DNA from: Mesorhizobium_G sp049840935
GTDB taxonomy: Bacteria > Pseudomonadota > Alphaproteobacteria > Rhizobiales > Rhizobiaceae
Assembly (NCBI GenBank): GCA_049840935.1
Contig: JASGJA010000025.1
Location: 186,001 to 250,000, forward strand
Direction: 5' to 3'
Length of the DNA stretch: 64,000 bases
Position numbers and translations under genes: made by a program. The number at the start of each line of letters is the position of its first letter. Position 1 is the stretch's first letter. Below are positions 8,147-18,391 of this stretch, one piece after another. The notes under the pieces were generated by a model. That model was not told the DNA's origin. It saw nothing but the letters and a program-made list of their open reading frames with translations, and ran no database searches.

Positions 8147-9159
8147 ATGCGACGGCGACGATCAGAACCGATGAATGATCGTCCGTGGGGAGTGCCGCCC
8201 GCGCTCGGATCGCGCATCCCTCTCGCATCGCTGGTCCAGGTGCTCGCCGTCGCTGAACATTTGAGCTTTCATCGTGCCGCCAGTGCCCTTGGTGTTAGCC
8301 AGCCCAGCGTCAGCGCAAGGATTAGATCGCTGGAGGAAGACCTTGGCATTCGCCTGTTTGAGCGCAACACACGAGGCGTCCGGCTTACTGAAGCCGGGCG
8401 CCTTTTTGTCGAACGGGTATCGGTTGGCGTCGATCAACTCGACCATGCGGTGAAAACCGCCGGCATGGTGGCGGCGGGGCAGTGCGGTCGGCTCCGCATC
8501 GGTATTCACGCCCTGATCCCCCACAGCTTTATCGCCCAACTCATCGCGCAATATCGGGAGGACCATCCGGGTGTAGCGGTTGAGATCACCGAAGGCACGG
8601 CCCGCGATACGGTGATGCAGCTTCGCGCCGACCAGCTCGACGTGGTGTTTGTCGCCGGTACGGCAGAATCTTCCCGACTGCCATACCCGCCCGATGTGGA
8701 CCGAAGCGCTTGTCGCCGTGCTACCGCTGGATCATCGCCTTGCCGGGCAATCGGGCAATCACCTGGGCCGATCTGGCGAGTGAGACTTTCCTTGTCCGGC
8801 ATGGCGGCACCGGCCCGCAGGTTTACGACCATATCGTGCTGCGCCTGGCCGGGCGCTGGCCCGCGCCGTCGATCCTGCGCTTCGATGTGGGGCGCGGCAC
8901 ATTGCTGTCCATGGTCGGGCAGGGGTTCGGCATCACCATCGTCGGCGCTGCCACGTCGTTGCTGCCGACAACTGGCCTGGTCTTCCTGCCTTTTGCCGAC
9001 GAGCCGGAGCCGGTTGTCTTTACCGCCGTCTGGTCGCCGTTCAATCGCAACGCCACGCTTCGCAATATGCTCGCGCTTGCAGGCAAGATGAGCCGCGGCG
9101 CCGAATTCGTTTCGACTGGCGCAGCCATAAAAGCAGGCCGACCAAGGGCGCCGACGTAA
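8147..9159 (+). pseudogene. LysR-family regulator, two frameshifts
   Basis: The N-terminal winged helix is intact (FHRAASALGVSQPSVSARI, then LFERNTRGVRLTEAG). The effector domain is spread over three frames: the first frame runs to about 8666, the second covers RPMWTEALVAVLPLDHRLAG (8688-8747), and the third starts near 8752 with ITWADLASETFLVRHGG and ends at 9159. Each change is equivalent to one inserted base. Removing two bases from the span gives 336 aa (328 aa from the inner ATG 8171). It probably regulated the BenE gene just upstream. Either true inactivation or base-calling errors would explain it. Confidence 0.8.
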
Positions 9160-9277
9160 ACCGTCCTATTTGCCGCTATCAGTATCCGGCAGCACTCCTC
9201 CACCATCTTTCCTGTTGCCCATCCTGATTTTGCCTACTCTCTGATCGGCTCCGTCCCTTTTGCAGACTGGAGCATGG

Positions 9278-11264
9278 ATGCGCGGAGGCCGAATTTTATG
9301 GGGCCAGATCGCGGTGGTTTTCACCATCGTTCTGGTGATGACCTGGGCGGCGACGCAATGGGTTGCGTTCCGCCTGGGCTTCCAGCCGCAGCTTGGCAGC
9401 CCGTCGGTTCGATCTGGCCGGCTGGCCGATCTACTACCCGCCCGCCTTCTTCTGGTGGTGGTTTTCTTTCGACGCCTACGCGCCCGCGATCTTCGTCGAG
9501 GGCGGCATCATCGCCGTATCGGGCGGCTTCCTCGCCATCGCCGCCGCCATCTTCATGTCGATCATCCGGGCGCGGGAAGCACGCAACGTCGCCACATACG
9601 GATCGGCGCGATGGGCCGAGGACAGGGAAATCCGCTCCGCCGGTCTGCTCGGTCCCGATGGCGTCGTGCTTGGGAGGCATCCCCAGGATTATCTGCGCCA
9701 TGACGGTCCCGAGCATGTCCTTTGCTTCGCCCCCACACGGTCAGGCAAAGGCGTCGGCTTGGTGGTTCCCACCTTATTGACCTGGCCCGGCTCGGTCATC
9801 GTTCACGACATCAAAGGAGAGAACTGGACCCTCACGGCGGGCTTCCGCGCGAAGCATGGCCGCGTCCTGCTGTTCGATCCGACCAATGCCAGATCGTCCG
9901 CCTACAACCCGTTGCTGGAGGTCCGGCAAGGGGAATGGGAAGTCCGCGACGTGCAGAATATTGCGGATATTCTGGTCGATCCCGAAGGTTCGCTCGACAA
10001 GCGGAACCATTGGGAAAAGACCAGCCATAGCCTGCTTGTCGGCGCGATCCTGCATGTCCTCTATGCGGAGAAGGACAAGACGCTGGCGGGCGTTGCCAAT
10101 TTTCTCTCCGATCCGAAGCGCCCGGTCGAGGCGACCTTGCGGGCGATGATGGACACGCCGCACCTCGGCGAAGCCGGGGTTCATCCTGTCATTGCATCGT
10201 CGGCGCGCGAGCTGCTGAACAAGAGTGAGAACGAGCGGTCGGGCGTTCTCAGCACCGCCATGTCCTATCTCGGCCTCTACCGCGACCCCGTGGTGGCGCG
10301 CGTCACGGCGCGATGCGACTGGCGCATTGCCGATCTGGTCGGAAACCGCCAGCCCGTCAGCCTCTACCTTGTCGTGCCGCCATCCGACATCAACCGGACG
10401 AAACCGCTGATCCGGCTCATCCTCAACCAGATCGGCAGGCGGTTGACCGAGGACTTGAATACGTCCGGCAAGCGGCATCGGCTGCTGTTAATGCTGGACG
10501 AGTTTCCCGCGCTCGGCAGGCTGGATTTCTTTGAATCGGCATTGGCGTTCATGGCCGGCTACGGGATGAAATCCTTCCTCATTGCCCAATCGCTCAACCA
10601 GATCGAGCGCGCCTATGGGCCGAACAACGCGATCCTCGACAACTGCCATGTCCGCGTCGCCTTCGCCACGAACGACGAAAGAACGGCCAAGAGGATCAGC
10701 GAAGCCCTCGGCACGGCGACCGAGATGCGCGATTCCACCAACTATGCCGGGCATCGGTTGGCCCCATGGTTGGGGCATTTGATGGTGTCGCGGCAGGAGA
10801 CGGCGCGGCCGCTGCTCACGTCGGGAGAGGTTATGCAGCTTCCGCCATCCGACGAAATCGTGATGGTTGCGGGAACGCCGCCAATCCGGGCCATCAAGGC
10901 CCGCTATTTCGAGGATGCGCGGTTCATGGAACGCATCCTGACCCCGCCTGATCCGGCAGCCGGCCCCGCCACGAATCCGTTATCCGACGACTGGACGAGC
11001 CGCGTGGTCGCGGCGACAGGTCATCCCGCAACGGACGCCAGCGATCGGGTCGAAAGCGACCAGGCCAATGCCGGTATCCGGCGCGAGCCGGAATTGCCGG
11101 ACCATGAGGAAATCGTCACGCCGCCGCCGCCGCCCGCGCAGGAGTTCGACATTCTGGACGACGAGCCGGACGTGGACGCCGCCAAGGCCCGCGCCATGCG
11201 CCAGCGCATGAGGATGGTCGCGCGACAGGTCGCCATGAACCCGGATGACGGCATCGAACTTTGA
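9278..11264 (+). pseudogene. traG: Conjugal transfer coupling protein TraG/VirD4, one frameshift
   Basis: Type IV coupling ATPase that links the relaxosome to the mating channel at the inner membrane. Two N-terminal membrane segments are split by a frame change between 9400 and 9410: the first frame ends in RLGFQPQLGSP and the second resumes with FDLAGWPIYYPPAFFWWW. Downstream the frame is whole, with Walker A PTRSGKGVGLVVP (about residue 150) and Walker B LLMLDEFPALG (about residue 404). One extra base is implied, giving 661 aa when removed. The start ATG 9278 matches the family N-terminus. The relaxase gene normally found upstream is missing. Confidence 0.85.
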
Positions 11265-11274
11265 AGGGTCGCCC

Positions 11275-11736
11275 ATGACCACACGCACTCGCATGAATGT
11301 CTATTTCGATCCCGAATTGCTGAAGCAGGTCGAAATGCTGGCGCTGCGCCGGCACGTCTCGAAATCCGCCATTGTCGAGGCGGCCGTCGCTTCCTTCCTG
11401 TCCGGCGATGCGGGGGATCGGCTGGAGGCGGCCATGTCGCGCCGCCTGGACAGAATCGGGCGTCAGATCGACATGGTCGACGAAGATCTCGCCGTGCTTG
11501 GCGAAACCGTTTCGCTATTCGTCTATTTCTGGCTTGCCGCCACGCCTCCGCAGCCGGAAAGCGCCCAAGCGTCGGCCCGCGCCAAGGGAGCCGAGCGGTT
11601 CGAGGGTTTCATGCAGACCCTCGGCAAGCGGCTGGCGACGGGAGACAGGTTTCTCAAGGAACTGTCGCGGGACGTCGATTTGCTAAGTGACGCAGCTTCG
11701 CAGGAGCAGCCCGAGGGCGATGGCGACCGTTCCTGA
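11275..11736 (+). CDS. CopG/RHH-type protein of the transfer cluster
   Basis: A 153-aa protein whose first 50 residues (TRMNVYFDPELLKQVEMLALRR, then SKSAIVEAAVASFL) have the strand-helix-helix pattern of CopG-family ribbon-helix-helix DNA-binding proteins. The remainder is helical and resembles the CopG-like protein placed between traG and trbB in related elements. It probably binds near the transfer origin or regulates the cluster. ATG 11275 is chosen, 11 nt after the traG stop, with an AAGGG site upstream. Confidence 0.75.
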   Translation: MTTRTRMNVYFDPELLKQVEMLALRRHVSKSAIVEAAVASFLSGDAGDRLEAAMSRRLDRIGRQIDMVDEDLAVLGETVSLFVYFWLAATPPQPESAQASARAKGAERFEGFMQTLGKRLATGDRFLKELSRDVDLLSDAASQEQPEGDGDRS

Positions 11737-11832
11737 ATCCCCGGCCTGTCCTATTTTCCGCATATCACCGCATCGCGCCGCACGGACTTAAATACTTGTT
11801 GAAGCGGCCGGATTTCGGCCTCTCTTAATCGA

Positions 11833-11844
11833 CCCCGATCGGGG
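11833..11844. promoter_or_regulatory. Palindrome in the traG-trbB intergenic gap
   Basis: The 145-nt gap before trbB contains the perfect palindrome CCCCGATCGGGG. The gap is the only sizeable one inside the transfer cluster, so a promoter or operator for trbB onward may lie here; no clear -35/-10 pair was identified. Confidence 0.3.
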
Positions 11845-11881
11845 ATCGCCTGTCGCGTCCCCGCCAGAAGCCGGGGCCGAC

Positions 11882-12877
11882 ATGACTGCCAACCACCACA
11901 GACCAGAAGCGATCCAGCGCGGTGCGCGCATGTTGCGCACCGCACTCGGTCCCGCAATCGCCCGGCTGCTCGAAGACCCGGCCGTGGTCGAGGTCATGCT
12001 GAATCCCGATGGCCGCATCTGGGTCGACCGACTTTCCGAGGGGTTGGCTGACACGGGCGAAACAATGTCGCCGGCCGATGGCGAACGCATCGTGCGCCTG
12101 GTCGCCCATCATGTCGGCGCGGAGGTTCACGCCCGCTCGCCGCGCGTCTCGGCCGAGCTACCGGAGAGTGGCGAACGGTTCGAGGGCCTGTTGCCGCCCG
12201 TGGTCGCAGCCCCGGCCTTCGCCATCAGGAAACTCGCCGTCGCGGTGTTCAGCCTGGTCGATTATGTGGCGGCAGGCATCATGTCCGCCGGTCAGGCCGA
12301 GACGTTGCGCACCGCTGTCCAGTCCCGCGCCAATATCCTCGTGGCGGGCGGCACGAGCACCGGCAAGACCACGCTGACCAACGCGCTGCTCGCCGAGGTA
12401 GCGAAGGGCGCGGATCGCGTCGTCATCATCGAAGACACCCGCGAGCTGCAATGTGCCGCGCCGAACCTTGTCGCCATGCGGACGAAAGACGGCGTGGCGA
12501 CGCTTTCCGATCTGGTCCGGTCCTCGCTGCGCCTGCGTCCCGACCGCATCCCCATCGGCGAGGTGCGTGGCCCCGAAGCCCTTGATCTTCTCAAAGCCTG
12601 GGGAACGGGACACCCCGGCGGCATCGGCACCATCCATGCCGGCTCGGGCATCGGCGCGCTCCGTCGCCTTGAACAACTCATCCAGGAGGCTGTCGTCACC
12701 GTCCCCCGCGCCCTGATCGCGGAAACCATCGACCTTATTGCCGTCCTCGCCGGGCGCGGTTCCGCGCGCCGGCTGGCCGAACTCGCCCGCGTCGAGGGGC
12801 TGGGGCCAGACGGCGATTACCGCATCACGCATCCCATCCCTTTGGCAATCCCCACCAGCACAGGAGAATCTTCATGA
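11882..12877 (+). CDS. trbB: Conjugal transfer ATPase TrbB (VirB11-like)
   Basis: Hexameric secretion ATPase of 331 aa on the cytoplasmic face of the mating channel. Walker A is GGTSTGKTTL (about residues 156-165), the Asp box is VVIIEDTREL, and the His box region GTGHPGGIGTIHAGS is intact. The reading frame is whole. It starts with ATG 11882 and its stop overlaps trbC by 4 nt. Confidence 0.93.
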   Translation: MTANHHRPEAIQRGARMLRTALGPAIARLLEDPAVVEVMLNPDGRIWVDRLSEGLADTGETMSPADGERIVRLVAHHVGAEVHARSPRVSAELPESGERFEGLLPPVVAAPAFAIRKLAVAVFSLVDYVAAGIMSAGQAETLRTAVQSRANILVAGGTSTGKTTLTNALLAEVAKGADRVVIIEDTRELQCAAPNLVAMRTKDGVATLSDLVRSSLRLRPDRIPIGEVRGPEALDLLKAWGTGHPGGIGTIHAGSGIGALRRLEQLIQEAVVTVPRALIAETIDLIAVLAGRGSARRLAELARVEGLGPDGDYRITHPIPLAIPTSTGESS

Positions 12878-13206
12878 TCCGCACGCTCACGCGCGGCTAT
12901 CGCTTCGCCGCGACCGCCGCATCCACCCTTGCCATCAGCCTCATGCTCGCCCCGGCCGCCCATGCGTCGGGTTCGTCGATGCCATGGGAGCAACCGCTTC
13001 AGCAAATCCTTCAGTCAATCGAGGGGCCGGTCGCCAAGATCGTCGCTGTCATCATCATCATCGCCACCGGCCTGACGCTGGCCTTCGGCGACACCAGCGG
13101 CGGCTTCCGTCGCCTGATCCAGATCGTGTTCGGCCTCAGCATCGCGTTCGCGGCGTCGAGCTTCTTCCTGTCGTTCTTCTCGTTCGGCGGCGGGGCGCTC
13201 ATCTGA
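12874..13206 (+). CDS. trbC: Pilin subunit TrbC
   Basis: A 110-aa small secreted protein: basic N-terminus, long hydrophobic leader ending near AHASGSS, and two hydrophobic helices (VAVIIIIATGLTLAFG and FGLSIAFAASSFFLSFFSFGG). This is the layout of TrbC/VirB2 pilins, which can be cyclised in the RP4 family. It is coupled to trbB and to trbD (the last base of its stop is the first base of the trbD ATG). Confidence 0.9.
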   Translation: MIRTLTRGYRFAATAASTLAISLMLAPAAHASGSSMPWEQPLQQILQSIEGPVAKIVAVIIIIATGLTLAFGDTSGGFRRLIQIVFGLSIAFAASSFFLSFFSFGGGALI

Positions 13207-13487
13207 TGGCGGGCGGCCTCGAACAGCTCGACGCGGTGCCGGGCTTCACGATCCCGGTCCACCGGGCGCTGACCGAGCATATCCTGCTCGGCGGCGCACC
13301 GCGCTCCATTGCCATCATGAACGGGACGCTTGCCGGGGCCGTGGGCCTCGGCCTGCGCCTCTGGCTGGTCGGCGTCGCAATATGGGCCATCGGCCATTTC
13401 GCGGCCGTGTGGGCGGCAAAGCGCGATCCCCAATTCGTCGAAGTCGGGCGCAGGCACCTGCGCATCCCCGGCCATCTGGCGGTGTGA
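13206..13487 (+). CDS. trbD: Conjugal transfer protein TrbD (VirB3-like)
   Basis: A 93-aa inner-membrane protein with a conserved IPVHRALTEHILLGGAPR opening and one long hydrophobic region (GTLAGAVGLGLRLWLVGVAIW), as in TrbD/VirB3 proteins. ATG 13206 overlaps the trbC stop by one base. It ends 10 nt before trbE, with which VirB3-type proteins act. Confidence 0.9.
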   Translation: MAGGLEQLDAVPGFTIPVHRALTEHILLGGAPRSIAIMNGTLAGAVGLGLRLWLVGVAIWAIGHFAAVWAAKRDPQFVEVGRRHLRIPGHLAV

Positions 13488-13497
13488 GGGCGCGGCC

Positions 13498-15954
13498 ATG
13501 ATGAACCTCATCGAATACCGCCGCACCGCCGCCCGGCTCGCCGACTATCTGCCATGGGCGGCATTGGTCGGCCCCGGCGTTGTCTTGAACAAGGACGGGA
13601 GTTTTCAAAGGACGGCGAAGTTTCGTGGTCCCGATCTGGATTCTGCCGTCGCCGCCGAGCTTGTCGCGGTCGCCGGCCGCATCAACAATGCCGTGCGCCG
13701 CCTCGGCTCCGGCTGGAGCATCTTCGTCGAGGCACAGCGCAGCGAGGCCGCGACCTATCCCGACAGCAGCTTTCCCGATGCCGCATCGGTGTTGGTCGAT
13801 GCCGAGCGGAAGGCCGGTTTCGAGGAAGCGGGCGCGCATTTCGTGTCCGGCTATTTCCTGACCTTCCTCTGGCTTCCGCCCGTAGAGGAAGCCGCCCGCG
13901 CCGAGACATGGCTTTACGAAGGGCGAGAGCAATCGGGTGTGAACCCGCACGAATTGCTGCGCGGCTTCGTGGATCGCACCGACCGCGTGCTGGCGCTGCT
14001 CGACGGTTTCATGCCCGAGTGCCGCTGGCTCGATGATGCCGGCACGTTGACCTATCTCCATTCGACGGTTTCCACGAACCGGCACCGCGTCCGCGTCCCG
14101 GAAGTGCCGATGTATCTGGATGCGCTGCTGGCCGATGCGCCGCTGACCGGCGGGCTGGAGCCTCGGCTTGGCAACGCGCATCTGCGCGTCCTGACCATCG
14201 TGGGGTTCCCCACCGCGACGACGCCCGGCCTGCTCGACGAGATGAACCGGCTGGCCTTCCCCTACAGGTGGAACACCCGCGCCATCCTGCTCGACAAGAC
14301 CGACGCGACGCGGCTGCTTACCAAGATCAGGCGGCAATGGTTCGCCAAGCGCAAGTCCATCGCCGCGATTCTGAAAGAGGTGATGACCAACGAGGCCAGC
14401 GCCCTTGTGGACACCGACGCGGCCAACAAGGTGCTCGACGCGGACATGGCCTTGCAGGAGCTTGGGGCGGACGTGGCGGGCATGGCCTATGTCACGGCCA
14501 CCATCACCGTTTGGGATGCCGACCCGCGCCTAGCCGACGAGAAGCTGCGCCTGGTCGAGAAGATCGTTCAGGGGCGCGACTTCACCGCCATGCCCGAGAG
14601 CGTCAACGCGGTTGACGCATGGCTCGGCAGCCTGCCCGGACACGCCTACGCCAATGTCCGCCAGCCGCCCATCAGCACTTTGAATCTCGCCCACATGATC
14701 CCGCTTTCGGCGGTGTGGGCGGGGCCGGAACGGGACGAGCATTTCGGCGACGCTCCATTGCTATACGCCAGGACCGAAGGCTCCGCCCCGTTCCGGCTAA
14801 GTCTCCATGTCGGCGACGTAGGCCATACCCTTGTCGTCGGCCCCACAGGGGCGGGCAAGAGCGTGCTGCTCGCCCTCATGGCCTTGCAGTTCCGTCGCTA
14901 CGCCAGAAGCCAGGTCTTTGCCTTCGACTTCGGCGGCAGCATCCGCGCCGCCGCGCTCGCCATGGGCGGTGACTGGCACGACCTGGGCGGCGGGTTGACC
15001 GATGGGGCCGAGGCGTCCGTCTCGCTCCAGCCGCTCGCGCGAGTCCACGACACCTACGAACGCGCGTGGGCCGCCGACTGGATCGTGGCGATCCTCATGC
15101 GCGAAGGCATGACGATCACGCCAGATGTGAAGGAACATATCTGGACGGCGCTGACTTCGCTCGCATCCGCGCCGGTCGAGGAACGAACAATCACCGGCCT
15201 CGCGGTGCTGTTGCAATCCAACGATCTGAAACAAGCCCTTCGGCCTTACTGCGTCGGAGGGGCTTATGGCCGGCTGCTCGACGCCGAAGCCGAACATCTC
15301 GGCTCGGCGGACGTGCAGGCGTTCGAGATCGAGGGGCTTGTTGGGACCGGCGCGGCCCCGGCCGTCCTGTCCTACCTGTTCCATCGCATCGGCGACCGGC
15401 TAGACGGGCGGCCGACGCTGCTCATCATCGACGAGGGCTGGCTTGCGCTCGACGACGAGGGATTCGCCAGCCAGCTCCGGGAATGGCTGAAGACGCTCAG
15501 GAAGAAAAACGCTTCCGTCATCTTCGCCACGCAAAGCCTGTCCGACATCGACGGCAGCAACATCGCGCCTGCAATTATTGAAAGCTGCCCGACGCGGCTC
15601 CTGTTGCCGAACGAAAGGTCTATCGAACCGCAGATCACGGCCATCTATCGCCGCTTCGGCCTCAATGACCGCCAGATCGAGTTGATCGCCCGCGCGACAC
15701 CAAAACGCGAATACTATTGCCAGTCGCGGCGCGGCAACCGGCTGTTCGAGTTGGGCCTTAGCGAAGTGGGCCTCGCGCTCTGCGCCGCATCTTCCAAATC
15801 CGACCAGACCGAAATCGCGCGCATCCATGCCGAGCATGGGCGCGACGGCTTCCTTGCCGCCTGGCTGCACCATCGCAGCGTCGAATGGGCCGCCGAGCTG
15901 ATCCCCAATCTCCCCAATCTCATCCCCCAGCCCGAAAAGGAGGCCACACAATGA
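13498..15954 (+). CDS. trbE: Conjugal transfer ATPase TrbE (VirB4-like)
   Basis: The largest ATPase of the mating channel, 818 aa. Walker A is VGPTGAGKSVLL (about residues 447-458), Walker B is TLLIIDEGWLAL (about residues 641-652), and FATQSLSDI follows as in VirB4 proteins. ATG 13498 starts MMNLIEYRR, which matches the family, so the longer open frame upstream is not used. The stop overlaps trbJ by 4 nt. It is one of the undamaged genes of the cluster. Confidence 0.93.
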   Translation: MMNLIEYRRTAARLADYLPWAALVGPGVVLNKDGSFQRTAKFRGPDLDSAVAAELVAVAGRINNAVRRLGSGWSIFVEAQRSEAATYPDSSFPDAASVLVDAERKAGFEEAGAHFVSGYFLTFLWLPPVEEAARAETWLYEGREQSGVNPHELLRGFVDRTDRVLALLDGFMPECRWLDDAGTLTYLHSTVSTNRHRVRVPEVPMYLDALLADAPLTGGLEPRLGNAHLRVLTIVGFPTATTPGLLDEMNRLAFPYRWNTRAILLDKTDATRLLTKIRRQWFAKRKSIAAILKEVMTNEASALVDTDAANKVLDADMALQELGADVAGMAYVTATITVWDADPRLADEKLRLVEKIVQGRDFTAMPESVNAVDAWLGSLPGHAYANVRQPPISTLNLAHMIPLSAVWAGPERDEHFGDAPLLYARTEGSAPFRLSLHVGDVGHTLVVGPTGAGKSVLLALMALQFRRYARSQVFAFDFGGSIRAAALAMGGDWHDLGGGLTDGAEASVSLQPLARVHDTYERAWAADWIVAILMREGMTITPDVKEHIWTALTSLASAPVEERTITGLAVLLQSNDLKQALRPYCVGGAYGRLLDAEAEHLGSADVQAFEIEGLVGTGAAPAVLSYLFHRIGDRLDGRPTLLIIDEGWLALDDEGFASQLREWLKTLRKKNASVIFATQSLSDIDGSNIAPAIIESCPTRLLLPNERSIEPQITAIYRRFGLNDRQIELIARATPKREYYCQSRRGNRLFELGLSEVGLALCAASSKSDQTEIARIHAEHGRDGFLAAWLHHRSVEWAAELIPNLPNLIPQPEKEATQ

Positions 15955-16730
15955 ATATCCGTTTTCCGACCCCTCGCGCCGCGTTGATCGTGGCGGCGGT
16001 TCTCTCCGCGCCCGTCGCGCTTTCGCCCATGCTGGCAGGCCCGGCCCACGCGCAATTCGGTTTCGGCCGCATCGTCTATGACCCGAGCAACTACGCCCAA
16101 AATCTGCTTACCGCCGCGCGCACGCTGGAGCAGATCAACAATCAGATCACCAGCCTCCAGAACGAGGCGCAGATGCTCATCAATCAGGCCAGCAACCTTG
16201 CGAGCCTGCCATATTCCTCGCTCCAGCAACTCCAGCAGAACGTGAGCCGGACGCAACAGCTTCTCGGGCAAGCGCAGAACATCGCCTTCGAGGTCGGCCA
16301 GATCGACCAGGCGTTTCAACAGCAATACGGCAACGTCTCGCTTTCGACGACCGACGCCCAGCTTGTCGCCGATGCGCGCAGCCGTTGGGAGAACACGGTC
16401 GGCGGCTTGCAGGACGCGATGCGCGTTCAGGCCGGGGCAGTCGGCAATATCGACAGCAACCGCGCCGAGATGGCCGCGCTGGTCGGGCAGAGCCAGGGCG
16501 CGACCGGCGCGCTACAAGCCACGCAGGCCGGCAACCAGCTTCTCGCGCTCCAGTCGCAGCAGCTTTCCGACCTGATCGCCGTCATCTCGGCGAACGGCCG
16601 GGCCGACGCGCTGACCGAAGCGGAACGCGCCGCCGCTGCCGAACAGGGCCGCGAGCAGCGCCGCCGCTTCCTGACGCCGGGCAGCGGTTATCAGCCGGGC
16701 AACGCGCAGATGTTCAACAACGGCAACTGA
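15951..16730 (+). CDS. trbJ: Conjugal transfer protein TrbJ (VirB5-like)
   Basis: A 259-aa periplasmic or pilus-associated protein. A signal peptide ends at AHAQ (about residue 35), followed by the conserved FGFGRIVYDPSNYAQN and a long Gln/Asn-rich helical region (ITSLQNEAQMLINQASNLA). ATG 15951 overlaps the trbE stop. TrbJ resembles VirB5 minor pilins and in some plasmids is linked to entry exclusion with TrbK. Confidence 0.92.
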   Translation: MNIRFPTPRAALIVAAVLSAPVALSPMLAGPAHAQFGFGRIVYDPSNYAQNLLTAARTLEQINNQITSLQNEAQMLINQASNLASLPYSSLQQLQQNVSRTQQLLGQAQNIAFEVGQIDQAFQQQYGNVSLSTTDAQLVADARSRWENTVGGLQDAMRVQAGAVGNIDSNRAEMAALVGQSQGATGALQATQAGNQLLALQSQQLSDLIAVISANGRADALTEAERAAAAEQGREQRRRFLTPGSGYQPGNAQMFNNGN

Positions 16731-16744
16731 CCGGGAGGCTCGCC

Positions 16745-17033
16745 ATGGACGGCAAGATGCTGGCCCGGCTCGGGGCCGTGGTGTTCGTCGCCATCGCCGT
16801 CACGGCGACCGCAATCGATATGGCGCGGAAGGACGAACCTTCCGCGCCGCCCCCGGCGTCGGCCTTCCAGCCCCCGGCCGATCCGCTGCGCGAAACCCTG
16901 CGCCGTTGCCAGCAGCTCGGCGAGGCCGCGGCGAGTGACGCCGACTGCCTCGCCGCCTGGGCTGAAATCCCGCGACCGCTTCCTCGGCCGCCCGTCAGCG
17001 CCCGCCACGCCGCAGTCCAGCGAAGGGCGCTGA
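16745..17033 (+). pseudogene. trbK: TrbK-type entry exclusion protein, one frameshift
   Basis: The first 73 residues are in frame: a membrane anchor (LARLGAVVFVAIAVTATAI), a Pro-rich stretch, and the conserved LRRCQQLGEAAASDADCLAAW. An extra base near 16964-16971 moves the tail RDRFLGRPSAPATPQSSEGR and its TGA (17031-17033) into another frame. With one base removed the protein is 95 aa. As read, the trbK frame has no stop and runs into trbL in phase. Confidence 0.75.
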
Positions 17034-17035
17034 CC

Positions 17036-18391
17036 ATGGGAAACACCGGCGTCATCGATAATTTTCTCGGGGTTTTCACGTCCTACATCGACAGCGGGTT
17101 CGGCCTGTTGTCCGGCGAGGTCGCGTTCATCGCCACCACGTTGATCGTCATCGACGTGACGCTCGCCGCGCTCTTTTGGGCCTGGGGCGCGGATGACGAC
17201 ATCATCGCCCGGCTCGTGAAAAAGACCCTGTTCGTTGGGGTGTTCGCTTACATCATCGGCAACTGGAACAATCTCGCCCGCATCGTTTTCGAGAGCTTCG
17301 CCGGCCTCGGCCTGATGGCGTCGGGGACCAGCTTCTCCGTCACCGACCTGATGCGGCCGGGCCGCGTCGCACAGACCGGCCTCGACGCAGGCCGCCCATT
17401 GCTCAACTCCATTTCCGACCTGATGGGCTGGATCGCCGTATTCGAGAACCTGGTGCAAATCCTCTGCCTGTTCTTCGCATGGGCGCTGGTGGTGCTGGCC
17501 TTCTTCATTCTGGCGATCCAGCTCTTTGTGACTTTGCTGGAGTTCAAGCTGACCACGCTGGCCGGCTTCGTGCTGATCCCCTTCGGCCTGTTCGGCAAGA
17601 CCGCTTTCATGGCCGAAAAAGTCCTCGGACACGTCATTTCCAGCGGCATCAAGGTTCTGGTGCTGGCGGTCATTATCGGCATCGGCAGCACCTTATTTTC
17701 GCAGTTCACGACCGGCCTCGGCGGCGCAACCCCGACCATCGACGACGCCATGGCAATCGTGCTGGCGGCCTTGTCGCTGCTCGGCCTCGGGATATTCGGG
17801 CCGGGCATCGCCAACGGCATCGTGTCGGGTGGCCCGCAGCTTGGCGCAGGTGCGGCCGTTGGAACCGGCCTTGCTGTCGCGGGCGCAGCCGTTGCCGCAG
17901 GCGGCGCAACGATGCTTGCCGCCAAGGGCGGCGCCGCTGCCCTGTCAGGCGGCGCGGCGGCCGTTCGCGGCGGTGCAGCCACCGCAGGCGCGGCGACCGC
18001 CGCCTATAGCGTCGGATCGCTCGGCCAGTCCGGTGCGGCAGGCGTCGCATCCGGCCTTGGCGGTGTCGCGCGTGCCGCAGGATCGGCGGCTATCTCGCCC
18101 CTGAAACGTGCCGCTGCCCGCGCTTCCAAATCTGTCAAATCCAGCTTCTCCGCAGGGGCGAAGGCCGGATTCGGCGCGACCGGCGGCGGCTCCACCATGG
18201 GAACGGTCGGCGGCGCGGGCGCCGAGGCAGCCGCATCCGGCCCGGCAGGCACTCCCCCGGCCTGGGCGCAGCGGATGCGGCGTTCGCAGGCCGTGAACCA
18301 CGGCACGACCATGGCCGCGCACGCTGTCCGCTCCGGCGACGGCCACGGCGGCGGTTCCTCCATCAGCCTTTCCGAAAGTGACCGCACATGA
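17036..18391 (+). CDS. trbL: Conjugal transfer membrane protein TrbL (VirB6-like)
   Basis: Polytopic inner-membrane channel component of 451 aa. About six hydrophobic helices lie between residues 20 and 290, then comes an Ala/Gly-rich region and a basic, Ser-rich cytoplasmic tail, which is the standard TrbL layout. ATG 17036 (MGNTGVIDNFLGVFTSYID) matches the family and sits 2 nt after the restored trbK stop. An upstream in-phase trbK sequence is an artefact of the trbK frameshift. It ends by overlapping trbF. Confidence 0.9.
   Translation: MGNTGVIDNFLGVFTSYIDSGFGLLSGEVAFIATTLIVIDVTLAALFWAWGADDDIIARLVKKTLFVGVFAYIIGNWNNLARIVFESFAGLGLMASGTSFSVTDLMRPGRVAQTGLDAGRPLLNSISDLMGWIAVFENLVQILCLFFAWALVVLAFFILAIQLFVTLLEFKLTTLAGFVLIPFGLFGKTAFMAEKVLGHVISSGIKVLVLAVIIGIGSTLFSQFTTGLGGATPTIDDAMAIVLAALSLLGLGIFGPGIANGIVSGGPQLGAGAAVGTGLAVAGAAVAAGGATMLAAKGGAAALSGGAAAVRGGAATAGAATAAYSVGSLGQSGAAGVASGLGGVARAAGSAAISPLKRAAARASKSVKSSFSAGAKAGFGATGGGSTMGTVGGAGAEAAASGPAGTPPAWAQRMRRSQAVNHGTTMAAHAVRSGDGHGGGSSISLSESDRT

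Noticed and set aside
16385..18391. A 668-codon open frame covering trbK and trbL
   Set aside because: Its first third is an out-of-frame reading of trbJ, and the trbK-trbL continuity comes from a one-base shift; TrbL starts at 17036.
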